This document shows positions 36,632 through 49,090 of a DNA stretch of 64,000 nt, piece after piece. The notes under the pieces were generated by a model that made no database searches, was not told the origin of the DNA, and saw only the letters and a list, made by a program, of their open reading frames with translations. The DNA lies in the NCBI RefSeq assembly GCF_040436345.1, contig NC_133215.1, positions 24,293,806 to 24,357,805 of the forward strand, given 5' to 3'. The position numbers and the translations under genes were made by a program. The stretch is from Pagrus major (Eukaryota; Chordata; Actinopteri; Spariformes; Sparidae). Each line of letters begins with the position of its first letter. The stretch's first letter is position 1.

Positions 36632-38494
36632 CTAAAGAAGGTCCATAGCCTGACAGTTGAGACTGCTGTGAACTCCGGCGGTCTCAAGCTTGTAGACAAC
36701 CTCACACTGTAAATCATTCTGTCCTGTCGTGTCCACAGAGACAATATTAAACATCTCATATGGAGGAATCAGCACTTCATCCTCGTCTGAGTCAAACTCT
36801 GAATAGGACTTGAGGTAGGCACCGAAACATGTGTGGATCTCAAAGCAGGTCCTCCGTCCAAAGTGACGCAGGTCCTTGTTGAAGGAGCTGGAGGCAAAGG
36901 AGCCGAAGCGCATGGTTTGTCCTTGTTCCCCGCTGAAGAGCAGTCTGCTTCTCCGGTAGGTGGTGTAGCAGCCTCTCTGGTTGAGTTTCAGGAGCCGGAT
37001 GGCGTCTGACAGCAGGAAGTGAAGAGCATGGAAATCAAACGAGGTCTTGTAGGAGGCCTTCCCCTTGCGGACTGCTCGGTTTAACTCGTCATACGACCCG
37101 GCTGTGTAGGCACACAGGGCCCTGAAGTGAATCCAGGACAGTGGGTCATAGATGTCCTTACTCCTCATGGCTTTGTGGGCACAGAGTTTTGTGTAGGTGG
37201 AGTGCAAACCTTCCCTGGTGCTCCTCGGGAGGTAATGATGTTTCACATTGATCAGCATCTTCTGGGAGCAGCCGTAGTACATGTCGTCAACAGAGTCCGG
37301 AGACAGGCTCAGAGGGATTCTGATGATGCTGGATGGACCTGAAGGGTCCTGCACTGAAGTACCAGATATCTTCACCGAGACATGGGTGTTCTTCTGAATG
37401 GCAGCCTGAAAGGACATATTCTTTACTTTTACAGGATCTTCAGATGCTGGAGACGGGTCCACTGCAGCCTCCTGTGTAGGTGTCGTCTCAACATCAGAAC
37501 TTTTCCAAAGGGCCTTCATGGTGACCCGTTCAGGCAACTGTAGAAAAATGAGAACATGGAGTTTATTGAGATGCAGGATTGCAACATAAACAGTTCAACT
37601 GAGACCAGGTCTGAAGCTACACTGAGGTCACATGTCCTTTTTAATCTGTCTGAGAATTCTGGGTTTTCAACACCATCTTTAATTCTAAAAAATCCAAATT
37701 AAATCATTACATTCTTCTTCTTAGTGGGTCATTTTAGGGTTTTAATAATCCTACACTTAGATTTGACTTCTTTTAGTACAACAAAAGGGATTCTGCATTT
37801 CCAGCCATTTTTTTTTCTGGACAGTAGAATCACTATAGAAAAAAAATACACCACCCGCTTTTAAATTGCAGCAGGATTTTTCCTGGAAAATTGAAGGTTT
37901 GATTTGCAGCACAAAGTAAGTGCGTCTGCCATTGCACAACCAAAACACGAAGTATGATATTTTTTGTTGTTTCTTGCTTTGGACAGCAGCCAGGCTGCTA
38001 CTGATGGTTAATGCTAGCAATAAGAAAAGGAAGGAGCTGCGAGGAAGCCAGGAACTAAAACATCCCAAACACCTGTTTGTTTCCAACTGCTACGGTGAGT
38101 GATATGGTTATCTTTGCTGAGTGATACTAAGGCCCCAGACGTATGACCTCAATATTTCGACAATTATGGTTCTGACCATGATGAGACCACATACTGTAGT
38201 TTTTCCATATTTACAACTCTGCACTCAACTTAAGATTTTTAGCCTCTCATGCCCTTGGTATAAAACATGACTCACATTACAGGATAAGATCTGGTACTTC
38301 AAGACTTACTGGTTTTGAAGTCATTTCAAATAATGTACGCCTTTTGGTTTCCAAAAACCAAAACAGTTTCCCTTTTAGAATATTTTTACATTAGTGGATA
38401 TTGTTGCATATGTTCTTACCGTCATTGCATTCAGAAGTCTGATCCTTACACAGAGGCAGCAGAGGACACCAAACAACATACTCCTTTTCAACAT
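36632..38494 (-). CDS. Arginine-specific ecto-ADP-ribosyltransferase (ART family), secreted type
   Basis: The family moves ADP-ribose from NAD+ to arginines of extracellular or luminal proteins. Two exons: 38494-38420 (25 codons) and 37537-36632, joined by a GT-AG intron in phase 0; 326 aa. Exon 1 encodes a signal peptide (MLKRSMLFGVLCCLCVRIRL). Exon 2 starts LPERV. Residues about 30-75 form a Ser/Thr/Pro-rich linker before the catalytic domain. Family blocks: DDMYYGC, then DPLSWIHFRALCAYT, then FDFHALHFLLSDA. The R-S-E triad appears complete: Arg about 220 in TYRRS, S-x-S at about 241-243 in FGSFASSSFN, and E-x-E at about 277-279 in DEDEVLIPPYEMF, the arginine-specific signature. Cysteines flanking the fold suggest disulfides. 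The C-terminus has no hydrophobic GPI-anchor tail, so a secreted (ART5-like) form is inferred. Which fish art paralogue it is cannot be settled. Confidence 0.9.
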
Positions 38495-39631
38495 GATTGA
38501 AGATGCCTAAAAAGATACGAAAGGCAGTTTTTTCCAGACTACAGTATATAACTTGCAGTATGATAATCAAGTTAATCTCATCAGGTAACAGAGCAGCAGG
38601 TTCTAGTGAGGTCTGTATCGTGCCTGTTGCCTTATATTGGAGCTGCTGTGGGTGAGTAGCCTACAGGGCAGGGGTGGGGTTACAATGTGAAAACACCATG
38701 CTGTCAATCTCGTGAGTTACCAAGGGTTTTCCCCAATAAGTATATTTTTGGTGGCAAGCAAGATTTTTGTCAATTTCATCAACTCCAAAAGATGGAAGTT
38801 GCAAGGTTAAAGGGTCAGTTCACCCAAATTACCCAATTTTCCCCTTACTTCCAATTGGCATTTACCCACATGGACGGTTTTGGTTTCATATTGTATCAGA
38901 AAAAAAACAAAAACACCACAGAAATGTGGGGAAAAAAAGCCAACTGCTCCTCCTATTGAAGAGGATCTGCATGATGCTACATGTTAGAAACAGGTTATTT
39001 GGGGGAAAACCTTAGTCACCAGAGTCAAATAAAAAGAAAGCCTTTGTATTCTACATAAGTCAAATGGATATACCTTTTTAGCCTTTCAAAATCCTGATAT
39101 TTTCAAAGTGAAACAAGTTTGTGAAGTGGCCATGAGTAATCAAGTCTTGACCCGATCTTGACTTGAGAAATCACCACTCTGACGAAATATGTGTCAAACC
39201 AAGAACCTTTTCCTTTCTCTGGGAAGTCCCTTTAACTGCACCGTCAACCATCCTATTTTTAAAATCTTATGTCAGCAAATTAACAAAATTAAAAATAAAA
39301 GGGTGATGAATGAATTGGTGGTAGTAGTCCAGTCTATACACAATTTGTTGGCAATTTCTAAGCCATAGATCAGTCTAGCAGTCTTTTATACTGAGCAAAT
39401 TTAATCAGTAACATTCATGATGCAACTATAGAGTATGTGAAACCTCTGCTGCAATAATCAGTCCTTGAATTTGTACTGTTGGTTTGCCAGATACCCTTTT
39501 TTTTTACAGCTAAAAATCTACACTTCAGATTAACATGCAAACACTTGGTAGGGAACCAACTGTATGAAATTTATTTATTTTCTTTAAACACAAATTTATC
39601 AAGAACATACACACAATAGTAAAGTCTGAGG
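38495..39631. other. Gap between kpna7 and the ADP-ribosyltransferase
   Basis: It contains the short kpna7 3' UTR (two overlapping AATAAA on the minus strand at 39570-39579) and the ADP-ribosyltransferase promoter region. A fragment starting TTAAAGGGTCAGTTCACCCA near 38808 matches the end of a common fish MITE family. No other gene. Confidence 0.6.
39570..39579 (-). other. kpna7: Poly(A) signals of kpna7
   Basis: TTTATTTATT on the + strand gives two overlapping AATAAA on the minus strand, about 55-60 nt downstream of the kpna7 stop. Confidence 0.6.
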
Positions 39632-42600
39632 TTAAAATTCAAAGGTTCTTTGAACATCTGGACTCTTAAACACAAAAGCATCCTCTGTAGTGTCGACCTT
39701 CACTCCCTCGATGTCATCCTAGAAGGACGAGAGGGAAAAGGTTTTGTTAAACACCAACTGAAACTTCAGTACAAAGACACATTACATTTGGAGCCCTTTT
39801 ACCAAGAGTGATACATGGGCTCCCTCGCTATCAGATACAGACAAGCTTATTGCAAAGTTTAATTGTAAAAAATTACTAGATGTTGTAAAGCTGCATAAAG
39901 AAAAACCCTTTAAAAATAATCTGCTCATGCACCAGGTTGTCAAACCTTAGATCCACTCTTAAATGTAGGTAGTTGGTTGTGCGTTCAGATACTTACGTCA
40001 CCAAAGTACCGCTCAATGAGGTTATGAGCAGCCTGGTACACAGTATCGTTGTCATGGTTCTGCAGCGTCTCGATGCGGTCCAGTCCTCCCAGCTCTTCAA
40101 CCAGCAGGCTGAGTTTCTCCGTCTCACCGAGTTTCTCTGCAGCCTGAAAAGTCACGTACAGTAACTGAAACCATCTGATCTTCCAAGTTCTGTAGCAACT
40201 TTTTGAACAATTTTATGTAAATAATTGATAGTTATCCCCTTACCATAAAGATGTTGTTGATGGCATCCAGTATGACCAGAATGACTTTAGCATCTTTGAC
40301 CTGCAGCAGGTTGATGATTGCCTCCAGAGCGCCACTCTGCACCAGAGTGACCACCTGCTCCACAGTGCCCCCACTGGTGAAGTTTGTCACTGCCCACACT
40401 GCCTCCCTTTGAGTCTTGAAGTCGCCCTGAGGAAAGATTGACCATAGCATCATTCAGTTTCTTCCTGTGACGTGTCAAAATGCTCTGAATGAGGCCAATG
40501 CAGACGAGTAAATTTTTGTTTTCACCATCCAAATGCCAAGCATGCCTGTGGTTCATAACTCACATTTCTGAGTTGCTCCACCAATGGAGGGAGCAGGCCA
40601 CAGGTGATGAGCTGTTGGATTTGCTTACAGGGCCCTGCAGCGATGTTGGACAATGCCCACGCTGCCTCTTTTTGCACGCTGGCCTTCGGGTGTCTCATCA
40701 GTTGAGGGAGGAAGTTCAGAACGCCGGCGTCAACGGCCGCCTGGGTCTGCAGGTCTGAGCCGCTCACTATGTTCCCGATGGAGCGGAGAGCCGGGGTCTG
40801 CAGGTCAGAGGGGTAAACTTTGAATACCTCATGACAGAATGTTTAATGTTAGAAAGCATTTTTCAGAGGGCTGAATGAGCAAAGACCACACTACCATGAC
40901 ACTGAGCTCCTCGTGGCTCATGAGCTCCACCAGTCGAGTGACGATACCAGTTTTCACCACAACATCAATACGGTCATTGTCACCATCTGAGAGGTAGGAG
41001 ATCGCCCAGCATGCATCAGACAAGATGTCCTTGTCACTGAGATGGAGCAGCTGAATCAGAGAGGGAAGTACCTGAACAAACAACAGTTAGAGCATCACGT
41101 TTTTGGACTCTGAATATCTTTGACACCCAGTGCTTCATTCTGACTACTGAGCTGTGATGGCCACTTACCTGCAGGACCGCAGACAACGGCGGACACGGGT
41201 TCTTATTGCGACACAAGTTGGACAATGTCCATGTTAGATTGCGCAGGTAGCCAACCTGGAATTGATGGAGCATATGACTGACATTATACAGCAGCAAAAT
41301 TTAGACTTCTCGCCCACAGCTGAGGAAAGGTTAGGGGGAACTACTTTACACAGTTTTTTTTTTAAAAAAAAAGTGCTGGAAAGTTTGAAAATGCAAAAAT
41401 CTCAAGGTGTGGCATCAAAAGGCGTGAGCTTATGCAACACTCAATTCATATGTGAGAGTTTGTAGAGATGGGAAAGATTCCCATGTGAACATCTTGTGAG
41501 CATTTATGTCATCAATACAGACTTGACGTTTCATTTGCAGAGTTTGTCATGCAAAGATCAAAATACTGTGGATTTATCACTGTATCCATCACATCTGGGT
41601 ATAATAATGAACTGCATTTGGCTGCAATACATCTAAATTTGGACATTTTAGCTGCTCTGGTATTTGCAAATATCAAGTTGGACATCAGCTTTTAGAAAAA
41701 TCTAATCAAAGTATGACTTGCATGTTGATGTAACTGATATTCTAAGTATACCTATGTACCCAACTCATGTCTGCTTGGGGCTACATTAGCCACTACTAGC
41801 ATAACAAACCTTTTAAAAGAGATTTTGAAAAGTGAGAAAATGTGTGGAAGAAAAAAATAAAAATTATACAATCACTTGCTCTCCTGCATCTTTGGTTACT
41901 TCTAAAAACAGCCATCACGAGTTGATAGTGCTACATGAGTGTATTTTGGTACTCTTCTGTAGATAAACCCTGACACATAGTTTGCACCAGCCTTGTAAAG
42001 TTTTGACTTACTGGTGTGTCTGGAGAGATGCGGGACAGTAGGGCCGGGATAACATTGCACCCAATCAGGACGTCTCGATAAGCTGGACCATCACCTGTTA
42101 AGTGGTCACATTGTGGCATTAGTACAGCAACAATGAGATCAGTGTGTATTCAAGGCAATATTTTTATATGCCGAGCCCTTCATAGTGGAAATGAGACCAG
42201 TTAATTGTCCATAAGGTTGAGAACCACTTTCCAGTTGTCCTTTTAGTAGCTCAACATCCAGATTTAACAGTTGTATGGATCCAAAGTCAAATTCAGACAT
42301 GACGGCAATATAGCACATTAAGTCTCCTTATTTTACCGGCAATGTTTCCCAGAGCCCAGACAGCCTGTTCACTGATGTGCAACATCGGCGAGGTCAGCAA
42401 GGAGATGAAAGCAGGAACGGCCCCGTGTTCCACCACCTGAGACAGAAATATACATGTTTAACTGAGCCACTCAGAAAAACGGCCTCCATCAATTAAGTCT
42501 ATTAGGTTAACAGCTATTTTAAAGTGTTTCACTATGTTTTAGGCACAATACAAAAAAAGTTGACAACCTACGTTGCAGTTAAAATGAAAATTAAACATAA

Positions 42601-43717
42601 GAGATCAGTTCTGTGTTCCCACCTGTTGAGTATGCCAAGACGTTCCGGAGGCGATGTTCGTGAGAGCCCAAGCTGCTTCAAACTGCAGAGTCGGCACATC
42701 ATCCATACTCAGGAAGGACACAAAGCGAGAGAGTATACCTGCATCTATGATCTCCTTCAGGGGAGGGTTACGCTCCTGAGAAAGCAGCTTCCTGAGGAGA
42801 GGGTGAAGGAAATTTACTACAGTGATGAACACACTTTATCCTAGTTCCTCCACAATTGAGTGTAATTGAGGCTATTCGCAATAAAATCTCATTGTCCCAT
42901 CTTTGTCAGTAGTGTGAGAAAATGGTGAAAATGACCCCTACAATCCCTTAGAAGGCCCAAGTAGCATTTCTGCAAACTGTCACAAGCGAAAAAAGCTAAA
43001 TCCTGACATTTTATGAAGATGGAAACAAAATTCTCTTACATTTATGGGTTTGGGGCAATTTTCTGTTAAACAGGTAATAGCAGTCATTAACTGGCACTAA
43101 AGTCACGTAAGACAATTTTAATCTCAACCACGCTTTGGAGCAGTTTTGCTAAAGGATTAGGACTTTCTGCTTGGTGGTGCCCACTCGTGCAGCTGGTGCC
43201 TTTAATTCCCTTCACCCCTGACCCTCAAAAAGCTCCAGTCCGCCACTGTTAAGAAATCCTTCCTGATGGCTCACCTGGCTGCCTGGCAGCCTCGGGTTTG
43301 GGACTCCTTGCAGTCGCAGTTGACAGCTTTAATGATATCCTCAATGGATAAAGTGGTCACCTAAATGACAGACAGTAGAGATGTTAGAGATTCAAATAGA
43401 TTGAATTAAATCTTTTAAAGGTTTCTGTGAACGGACCAGCTCGTTGGAGGTGTAGTCAGGAGACAGGGCATCCTCGTCCGGCAGAGACGACAGCGTTATA
43501 TTTCTTCTCTTCAGGAAACTCTCATTCTTGTGCGCTTTGCGCAGCTCCACGCACTCCGTGATCCTTTTCTCCCGAAGTTTCTGCAAGAAGCCAAGATGCA
43601 GTGTGCATAAAAAGCATTCATGAACATAACCTTGAAAAATAAACAACTTACAGCTGGATCTTTCCCCTTGTTTTTGAATTTGGTGAGGCGCTCCTCGGTC
43701 ATGTTCTTGGTGGGCAT
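39632..43717 (-). CDS. kpna7: Importin subunit alpha (karyopherin alpha 7-like)
   Basis: Importin alpha binds nuclear localisation signals and links cargo to importin beta. Coding exons: 43717-43652, 43580-43437, 43360-43275, 42791-42623, 42436-42337, 42094-42012, 41255-41169, 41071-40895, 40797-40564, 40426-40244, 40143-39997, 39718-39632; 1563 nt, 520 aa. The N-terminal importin-beta-binding domain (about 1-60) has [11 protein letters not shown] and FLKRRNI. ARM repeats follow with the W..N signature: [67 protein letters not shown]. The ATG at 43717 sits in CCACCATG. An MPT start, [11 protein letters not shown] and the [12 protein letters not shown]-type repeat favour KPNA7, the egg and early-embryo importin alpha, over KPNA2. 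An untranslated first exon probably lies upstream; the AG at the AAGCAG about 15 nt before the ATG could be its acceptor. Exon 2's donor is the atypical GTCCGT. Confidence 0.9.
41256..42011 (-). other. kpna7: Intron of kpna7
   Basis: 756 nt between the exon ending in ISPDTP and the exon starting VGYLRNL. AT-rich, with no repeat or exon recognised. Confidence 0.7.
43182..43252. repeat. Fragment of the left-edge dispersed repeat
   Basis: Shares CACTCGTG, CAGCTGGTG, TTCACCCCTG and AGTCCGCCACTG, in the same order, with bases 50-140. Lies in a kpna7 intron. Confidence 0.6.
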
Positions 43718-44875
43718 GGTGGACACGTCCTCTCTGCTTGAGACACACAGGTGAAAACTTACTGAAACCTTCAGCAGGAAGGTTATATTGAGGAGAGCCG
43801 CCTCAGGTGAATCTGATTATCAGTGATTGATGTAACACCCCTATCAATGTATTCACGTGCAGCTGTGCGCATTTCAAGCAGCCCAGTCATCTTTATGTCT
43901 GACGCACATCTGGGAATCCATTTATTCGCAGCATGTGCAGAAGAATGGTATGAAAATAATGTGTGCTGTGTCTGTGACAGGATGTAGGATGAACAGTTTT
44001 TTTTTTTTAAAAGCACAAATGTATTCAGTAAATTGCGGAAAAATCCATGCGCAAACTAATGAAGTCATAACTTAATGACAGCTCGTTATTTTAGTTTCAT
44101 TTTTTTATAAAGGCATGCACAAACAAATGCACTCTCAAACCCATACAGTGTGAAGAGGTTTTAGGTATCTAGATTCAGCTGATCCTCTTATTTCCTGGTC
44201 ATGACTCATGTGATGTGATTTTTGTGGATAAAGAGTCACTAATGAGCTGAACAACAACATGAAGAGAAAAGGAGTGATGTCCATGTACAGTCACATAATC
44301 AATTGCAGCTACCAGGCTTATAATTCAACAATGTGAATACTTTGTGGTGATAAACTGCAATCACTTACATTAACCAATAGCGTGTCTTCGACGATAGGTG
44401 GCAGCATTGCACAACTTTCATCTGTTTTAGTGTGTGTTGAGATTAAAATGATGGTATGTGATGTGTGGCTAAATAAAAGGAAACTAAAAAGGGATCCTGT
44501 GAGCTTAGATTGGATCTTGAGTCACAGTACAGTTACATCATAGCAGAAAAGAGGGGAGGCCGCAAAACATGAAAATGAACAGATCAAATGTGGAAGAAAA
44601 GAAAGAGACTGAGAGAGAAAAAGAGGCAGACAGTGATGGAGTCACGTCTTCCTCTGTAACAACCAGGAAGGGCCGAACAATGGCAGCTGGAGTGGAGGTT
44701 TCCCCCTGACCAAGTTATAATCACTTCCTCTCGATAACATAAGTACACACACACACACAAACGCACACGATCATGTGACTGAGTACTTAAACTCGTGTGA
44801 AAACACTCTGAAGCCTCACCACAACCCTTTTTTCCCCTTTAAAGCGACACCTTAAACCTTCTATCTCACACCTTG

Positions 44876-44949
<74 letters not shown>
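44876..44949. repeat. Compound CT-CA microsatellite
   Basis: A CT tract of about 27 bases followed directly by a CA tract of about 47 bases; on the minus strand this reads GT then GA. Confidence 0.95.
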
Positions 44950-44951
<2 letters not shown>

Positions 44952-44959
44952 CCATGTCA

Positions 44960-45180
44960 ATATTAAAAATGCAATATGTAAGATTTGGCCAACTGTCAAA
45001 TCCCTCCTCAAAATAAATAGGGGCCAGCATACCAGAGTAACATCTTACTGCTGCAAACAGAAGCTGCCTTAGCTAGTTAGCTCAGTTAGCCATGCAGCTA
45101 ATAGCTCGAACTGGAAGCTCATGGACTTGAGGATTGTTAGCGTTTACAGTGCTAGCACAGGAGCTTTGGGCCGGGGCTAG
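44960..45180. repeat. Dispersed repeat remnant
   Basis: Begins 'attaaaaatgcaatatgtaagatttggcc', like the start of a common fish element, and runs into AGCT-rich sequence (TTAGCTAGTTAGCTCAGTTA). Related AGCTAACT-type text is near 29720-29800. The edges are uncertain. Confidence 0.4.
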
Positions 45181-45764
45181 CTAACCATGTAGCTATCTTC
45201 AGTAGATATTTCTGTAACAACAGTGATCATAATGTCAAAACTGCTATTTTGTCACATTCTGTGGATAACTTTACAAATAATCTTTGATTGTCTTCAACTA
45301 CAATTCTCACATATTGTACTGTTAATGTGGATTATTAAGAAAACAGTTGTTGTCCTGTGTTTGGGCCTTCTAAACAGTTTGAGGCTCAGTTTCTGCCTTC
45401 AAAAGTGAGCTCTGCAGAGGAAATACAAGTTTAAATCTCACTTATGGAGTAGTGTGAATTGGAGAAAACTGAGCTTTTTGTATAAACACTGATGTATTGC
45501 TGTCAACCATACATGGTTGAGTATATCAGAAATTATGTCAATATCAAATTATATTATTACATGTAAAACAGTCTATTGTGGCAAACCCCAAAAAGAGCCT
45601 GTTTTAGTTCATTCTTTTGTTTTAAGGTCTGAACATTTTCTGTATGGTTAGTCGTTCTCATTAATCCCCACAGGCAGCAGGTACTGTTCATTACCTGCCT
45701 GACATGTCCAGAGAAAATTTCTAAGTGTTCATAAAATATAGATGAACATTTTTTGCGAGCCACA

Positions 45765-46265
45765 AAAACCCCAGATATTTTAATTGAATCCAGATTTGGT
45801 GAAGACCAAAACCAGGGTATAAAGAGACAGATAGGTTCAAATGTCCAAAAAGCAAGAAACAAAACTAACAAAAACAGGCAGGGACAAATCAGCAAAAAAA
45901 AAAAGAAAAAAAGAACCATGAACACGAGGAACACGAGGAACACAAGGAACACGGGACTGGCGTGGGAAAAACAGAGCAGACAGACCAACAAAGAGTGAGG
46001 GAACAACACAGGCTTAAATACATACAAACTAAACTAAGGAGGGGATGAGGTGCAGGTGGAAAGACATTGTGAACAGGGCAGTGCTAACTAGGCTAATGTG
46101 AGACAGGTGTGGGGGGACAATCAGACTTGGGAGGAACACAGGAGGGAAACAGAACACTGGGAACACAGGTGAGCAGGAAGTAGAAAGTGACAACCAGACA
46201 AAAGAGGATATAACTACAAAATAAAACAGGGAAACAACAAACCAAAAAACGAAACCATGACACGA
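45765..46265. repeat. Dispersed fish repeat with internal 9-bp tandem units
   Basis: A long purine-rich block with AACCAGGGT, ACTAACAAAAACAGGCAGGG, CAGGTGTGGGGGGACAATCAG and AACGAAACCATGACACGAAA. This matches the style of a non-autonomous fish repeat with 'aaaccatgaca' at its end. Near 45916-45955 the unit GAACACGAG is repeated four times with small changes. Confidence 0.5.
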
Positions 46266-47436
46266 AAGTGCAGGAAACAAATAATCTGCCTTTTTAATCT
46301 CAGAAGTAGGTTATCAGTTTGAGTCTCTCTGCTTAAACTGCCTGAGTTAAAACTGTTTAATGAAATAAGACTATTTTTGTTCCTAGCCACAGACATTAAT
46401 AACAAAATGTTCAAAGCACCAGAATGAGGTTGATGAGGTTGCATATGGCCTGCAGGCTGCCAGATGTATAGATCTGATGTGGGCTGTGTATCTGTTGGCT
46501 TATTTTGAAGTTGAGAAGTTGCCCCCTGGTGGCCAAAGATACATTAATGCAGCTTTAAGAAGAAACACTTTTCCCACCTTCACTCGTCTGTGATTGGTCA
46601 TCTTTGGGTTTTCATTGCTGGAGAACTTGTTGGATTGGTTCAGAAGCAGACTAGTAGAGGCGATAGAGGGATGGACCTATTCTAGACTTATCGGGTGAAG
46701 AGTTTCGTTGAATTTACCTGCTCTTCTTTTGGTGAGTTTATGTGCATTAGTTTAGTGGACCAAGCTTGTGTATAAGTCAGATTTTTGCAGCTGGTCCAGG
46801 ATCATTTAAAAGTGAGGAGCATCAGCCACTTCACAGGATGAAAATGAAATCAAAAATAATTGAAGGAAAAGGATGTTTCCCCTCATCTCGACACTCCCCC
46901 TGACACCTTCTCCTCTGCTCTGTTTTCTTATGCCCGCTTCACTATAAGTGATTTCCCTCGGTCAGGCCTGGGAAAACAGAGAGGATAAAACAGAGATGGA
47001 TGATTTCATTTGTTCTCATGCTCTGAGGCTACTTTTGTATTGTTATTACCATAGAGGTCAGAATGTCCTTCAGAGGACGACTGGACGGTGTGAGCCTTCA
47101 CCAGAGGTATTAAAACATGACACTGCTGCTTCAATAGATGGTGAGAGACTGAAGAAGAATACAGGCACACTCTTATTTCTCTACACTGATTCACTTATTT
47201 AAGAAAAACTACATCAACGACCTGTTGATGTGGCATTTTCTGGTGCGTGTGTCTGTGTCTGCGTGTGTGAGCTGGTCTGGTTGCCCGTGAGATCATCCTG
47301 CTGGACTTTTGACCTGGAAGTGCTTATGAGTCCTCAGAGACACATTGAAGGGTGTGGAGTGTTTCTAACTCCTTGTTAGTCTGAACAATGTGAGGTGAGT
47401 GGAGGAAATTCCACTGTGCAGGTTCAAGGTTTCACA

Positions 47437-47445
47437 ACACACACA

Positions 47446-47481
<36 letters not shown>
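47437..47481. repeat. CA microsatellite
   Basis: About 45 bases of AC repeat, once interrupted by AG. Confidence 0.9.
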
Positions 47482-47482
<1 letters not shown>

Positions 47483-48646
47483 TGTACTGTACATACATAC
47501 AAAGTCAGAACGCAGAAAAAGTCACTCTTTATAAAAAATATAGTTATTTACATAATCTTTACTGTAGCTGCTGAGCTACTAGCTGCTTGTGGATGAGTCT
47601 CCATCTTCAGCGTAATGATGTTTAATGTCCCCAACAACGTCTGTAGTCTTATTTAGCCACTTGTCAGCAACTGCTGCTGCTCGAAAGACACGTTAACCCT
47701 TTAAAATTCACGAGTAAGGTATTTGCTGATGAATTTTATGTTGAAGATCAAAGCGTGAAAATCTCATGTCAGATGCCTGAAATCTCTCATTTCAGGCATG
47801 TGAAAACAGTGGAAACTCATTCAAAAAACCCACTGACTTTATTCAATAAGAAAAAGTACATCTTGAGCCCAAATTGGCTCTTCATCAGCTACTGAGGAAC
47901 CTCTGATTTCATATTCTGTATAATTAATGCCAAATTTTTATGAAGCCACAGCCAGCAACCACAGCTTCAAGACAAGCATAACCAGGTGGCTGTTCAGTAC
48001 AGCGTCCTGTTGTATACACATTGTTGCTAATGGCTTTATCAATGATTAATAAATAATTTCTCTTGCTTTGTCTTTTTAGTTGCAGGGCATCAGGGGCACA
48101 ATCCAGGTATTAGCTATTCATTAACTTCAGACTTCAGACTTATTAACATTTATAATTGATAGATGACTCACTAACTTTTGCTGATGGCTTATTAGAAGGT
48201 TAGAAACTCGTTAGCATTTGTTATTAAGGTGATTAATAATGACTCAGCAGAAAGAGGGATTTTTCACAACCTGGCAACCCAAAACCGACGCTTATTAATG
48301 GCATATAACTCATCAATAAAATATTAGTGAATGATTTATAATCCATTAGTATAAAGTCACTAGTTACAACTTTTATACCTTTTATTAAAAAGACATAATC
48401 AGAAATGTACACATTTAATCAACACTTTTATGACATTGTTTCAGCTTTCACTGTCACTGGTATTTATCTTTCCATACTCTCCCTCCACTCCTCCATCACC
48501 AGCTCCCTTTTCCTTCCTTCAGTCTTTCTTCCATTTCTTCACTCGTCTGTTTTGACTTCTCTCGCTCCCATCCTCCCCGGTTCCCAGATCAACTTGAGGT
48601 GTCTATGGGAAATCATTAGTATAGATTGTTCTGCAGTGCTGCGTCA

Positions 48647-48648
<2 letters not shown>

Positions 48649-48711
<63 letters not shown>
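48649..48711. repeat. CA microsatellite
   Basis: Perfect AC tract of about 62 bases. Confidence 0.95.
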
Positions 48712-48715
<4 letters not shown>

Positions 48716-49043
48716 TGTGCATTATAATATGCCCTCTGCACCTAATAGTGGAAGGATGTTTAAAATGTCTTTGCTGTTTTTAAAGAGTAACACTGAGGAC
48801 AAATCTTTGGCAAGCAGTGCTGTGTGTGTTTATGTGTGTGGCCTTCATTATGGTAGGAAGAACTTGGACACATGCAAAGATGGATTGCAAAAAATGATGA
48901 CAAACATGTAGCGCAGTGTGGCAAAGACAAAGGTGAGCTTTGTCTGTCCACATAAGTCAGCGGTTCTCAGATATCAAAGCTGAGGGGAGAAAAAAAGAAC
49001 CACAACAGGATGTGGGTTAGAGTGACAGAAAGAGAGAGACAGA

Positions 49044-49045
<2 letters not shown>

Positions 49046-49088
<43 letters not shown>
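49046..49088. repeat. GT microsatellite
   Basis: Perfect GT tract of about 42 bases. Confidence 0.95.

Positions 49089-49090
<2 letters not shown>

Noticed and set aside
45557-46027. 156-codon minus-strand frame rich in Phe/Leu/Val
   Set aside because: It lies mostly inside the dispersed repeat at 45765-46265, and the FLVFLVF pattern comes from its 9-bp tandem units.
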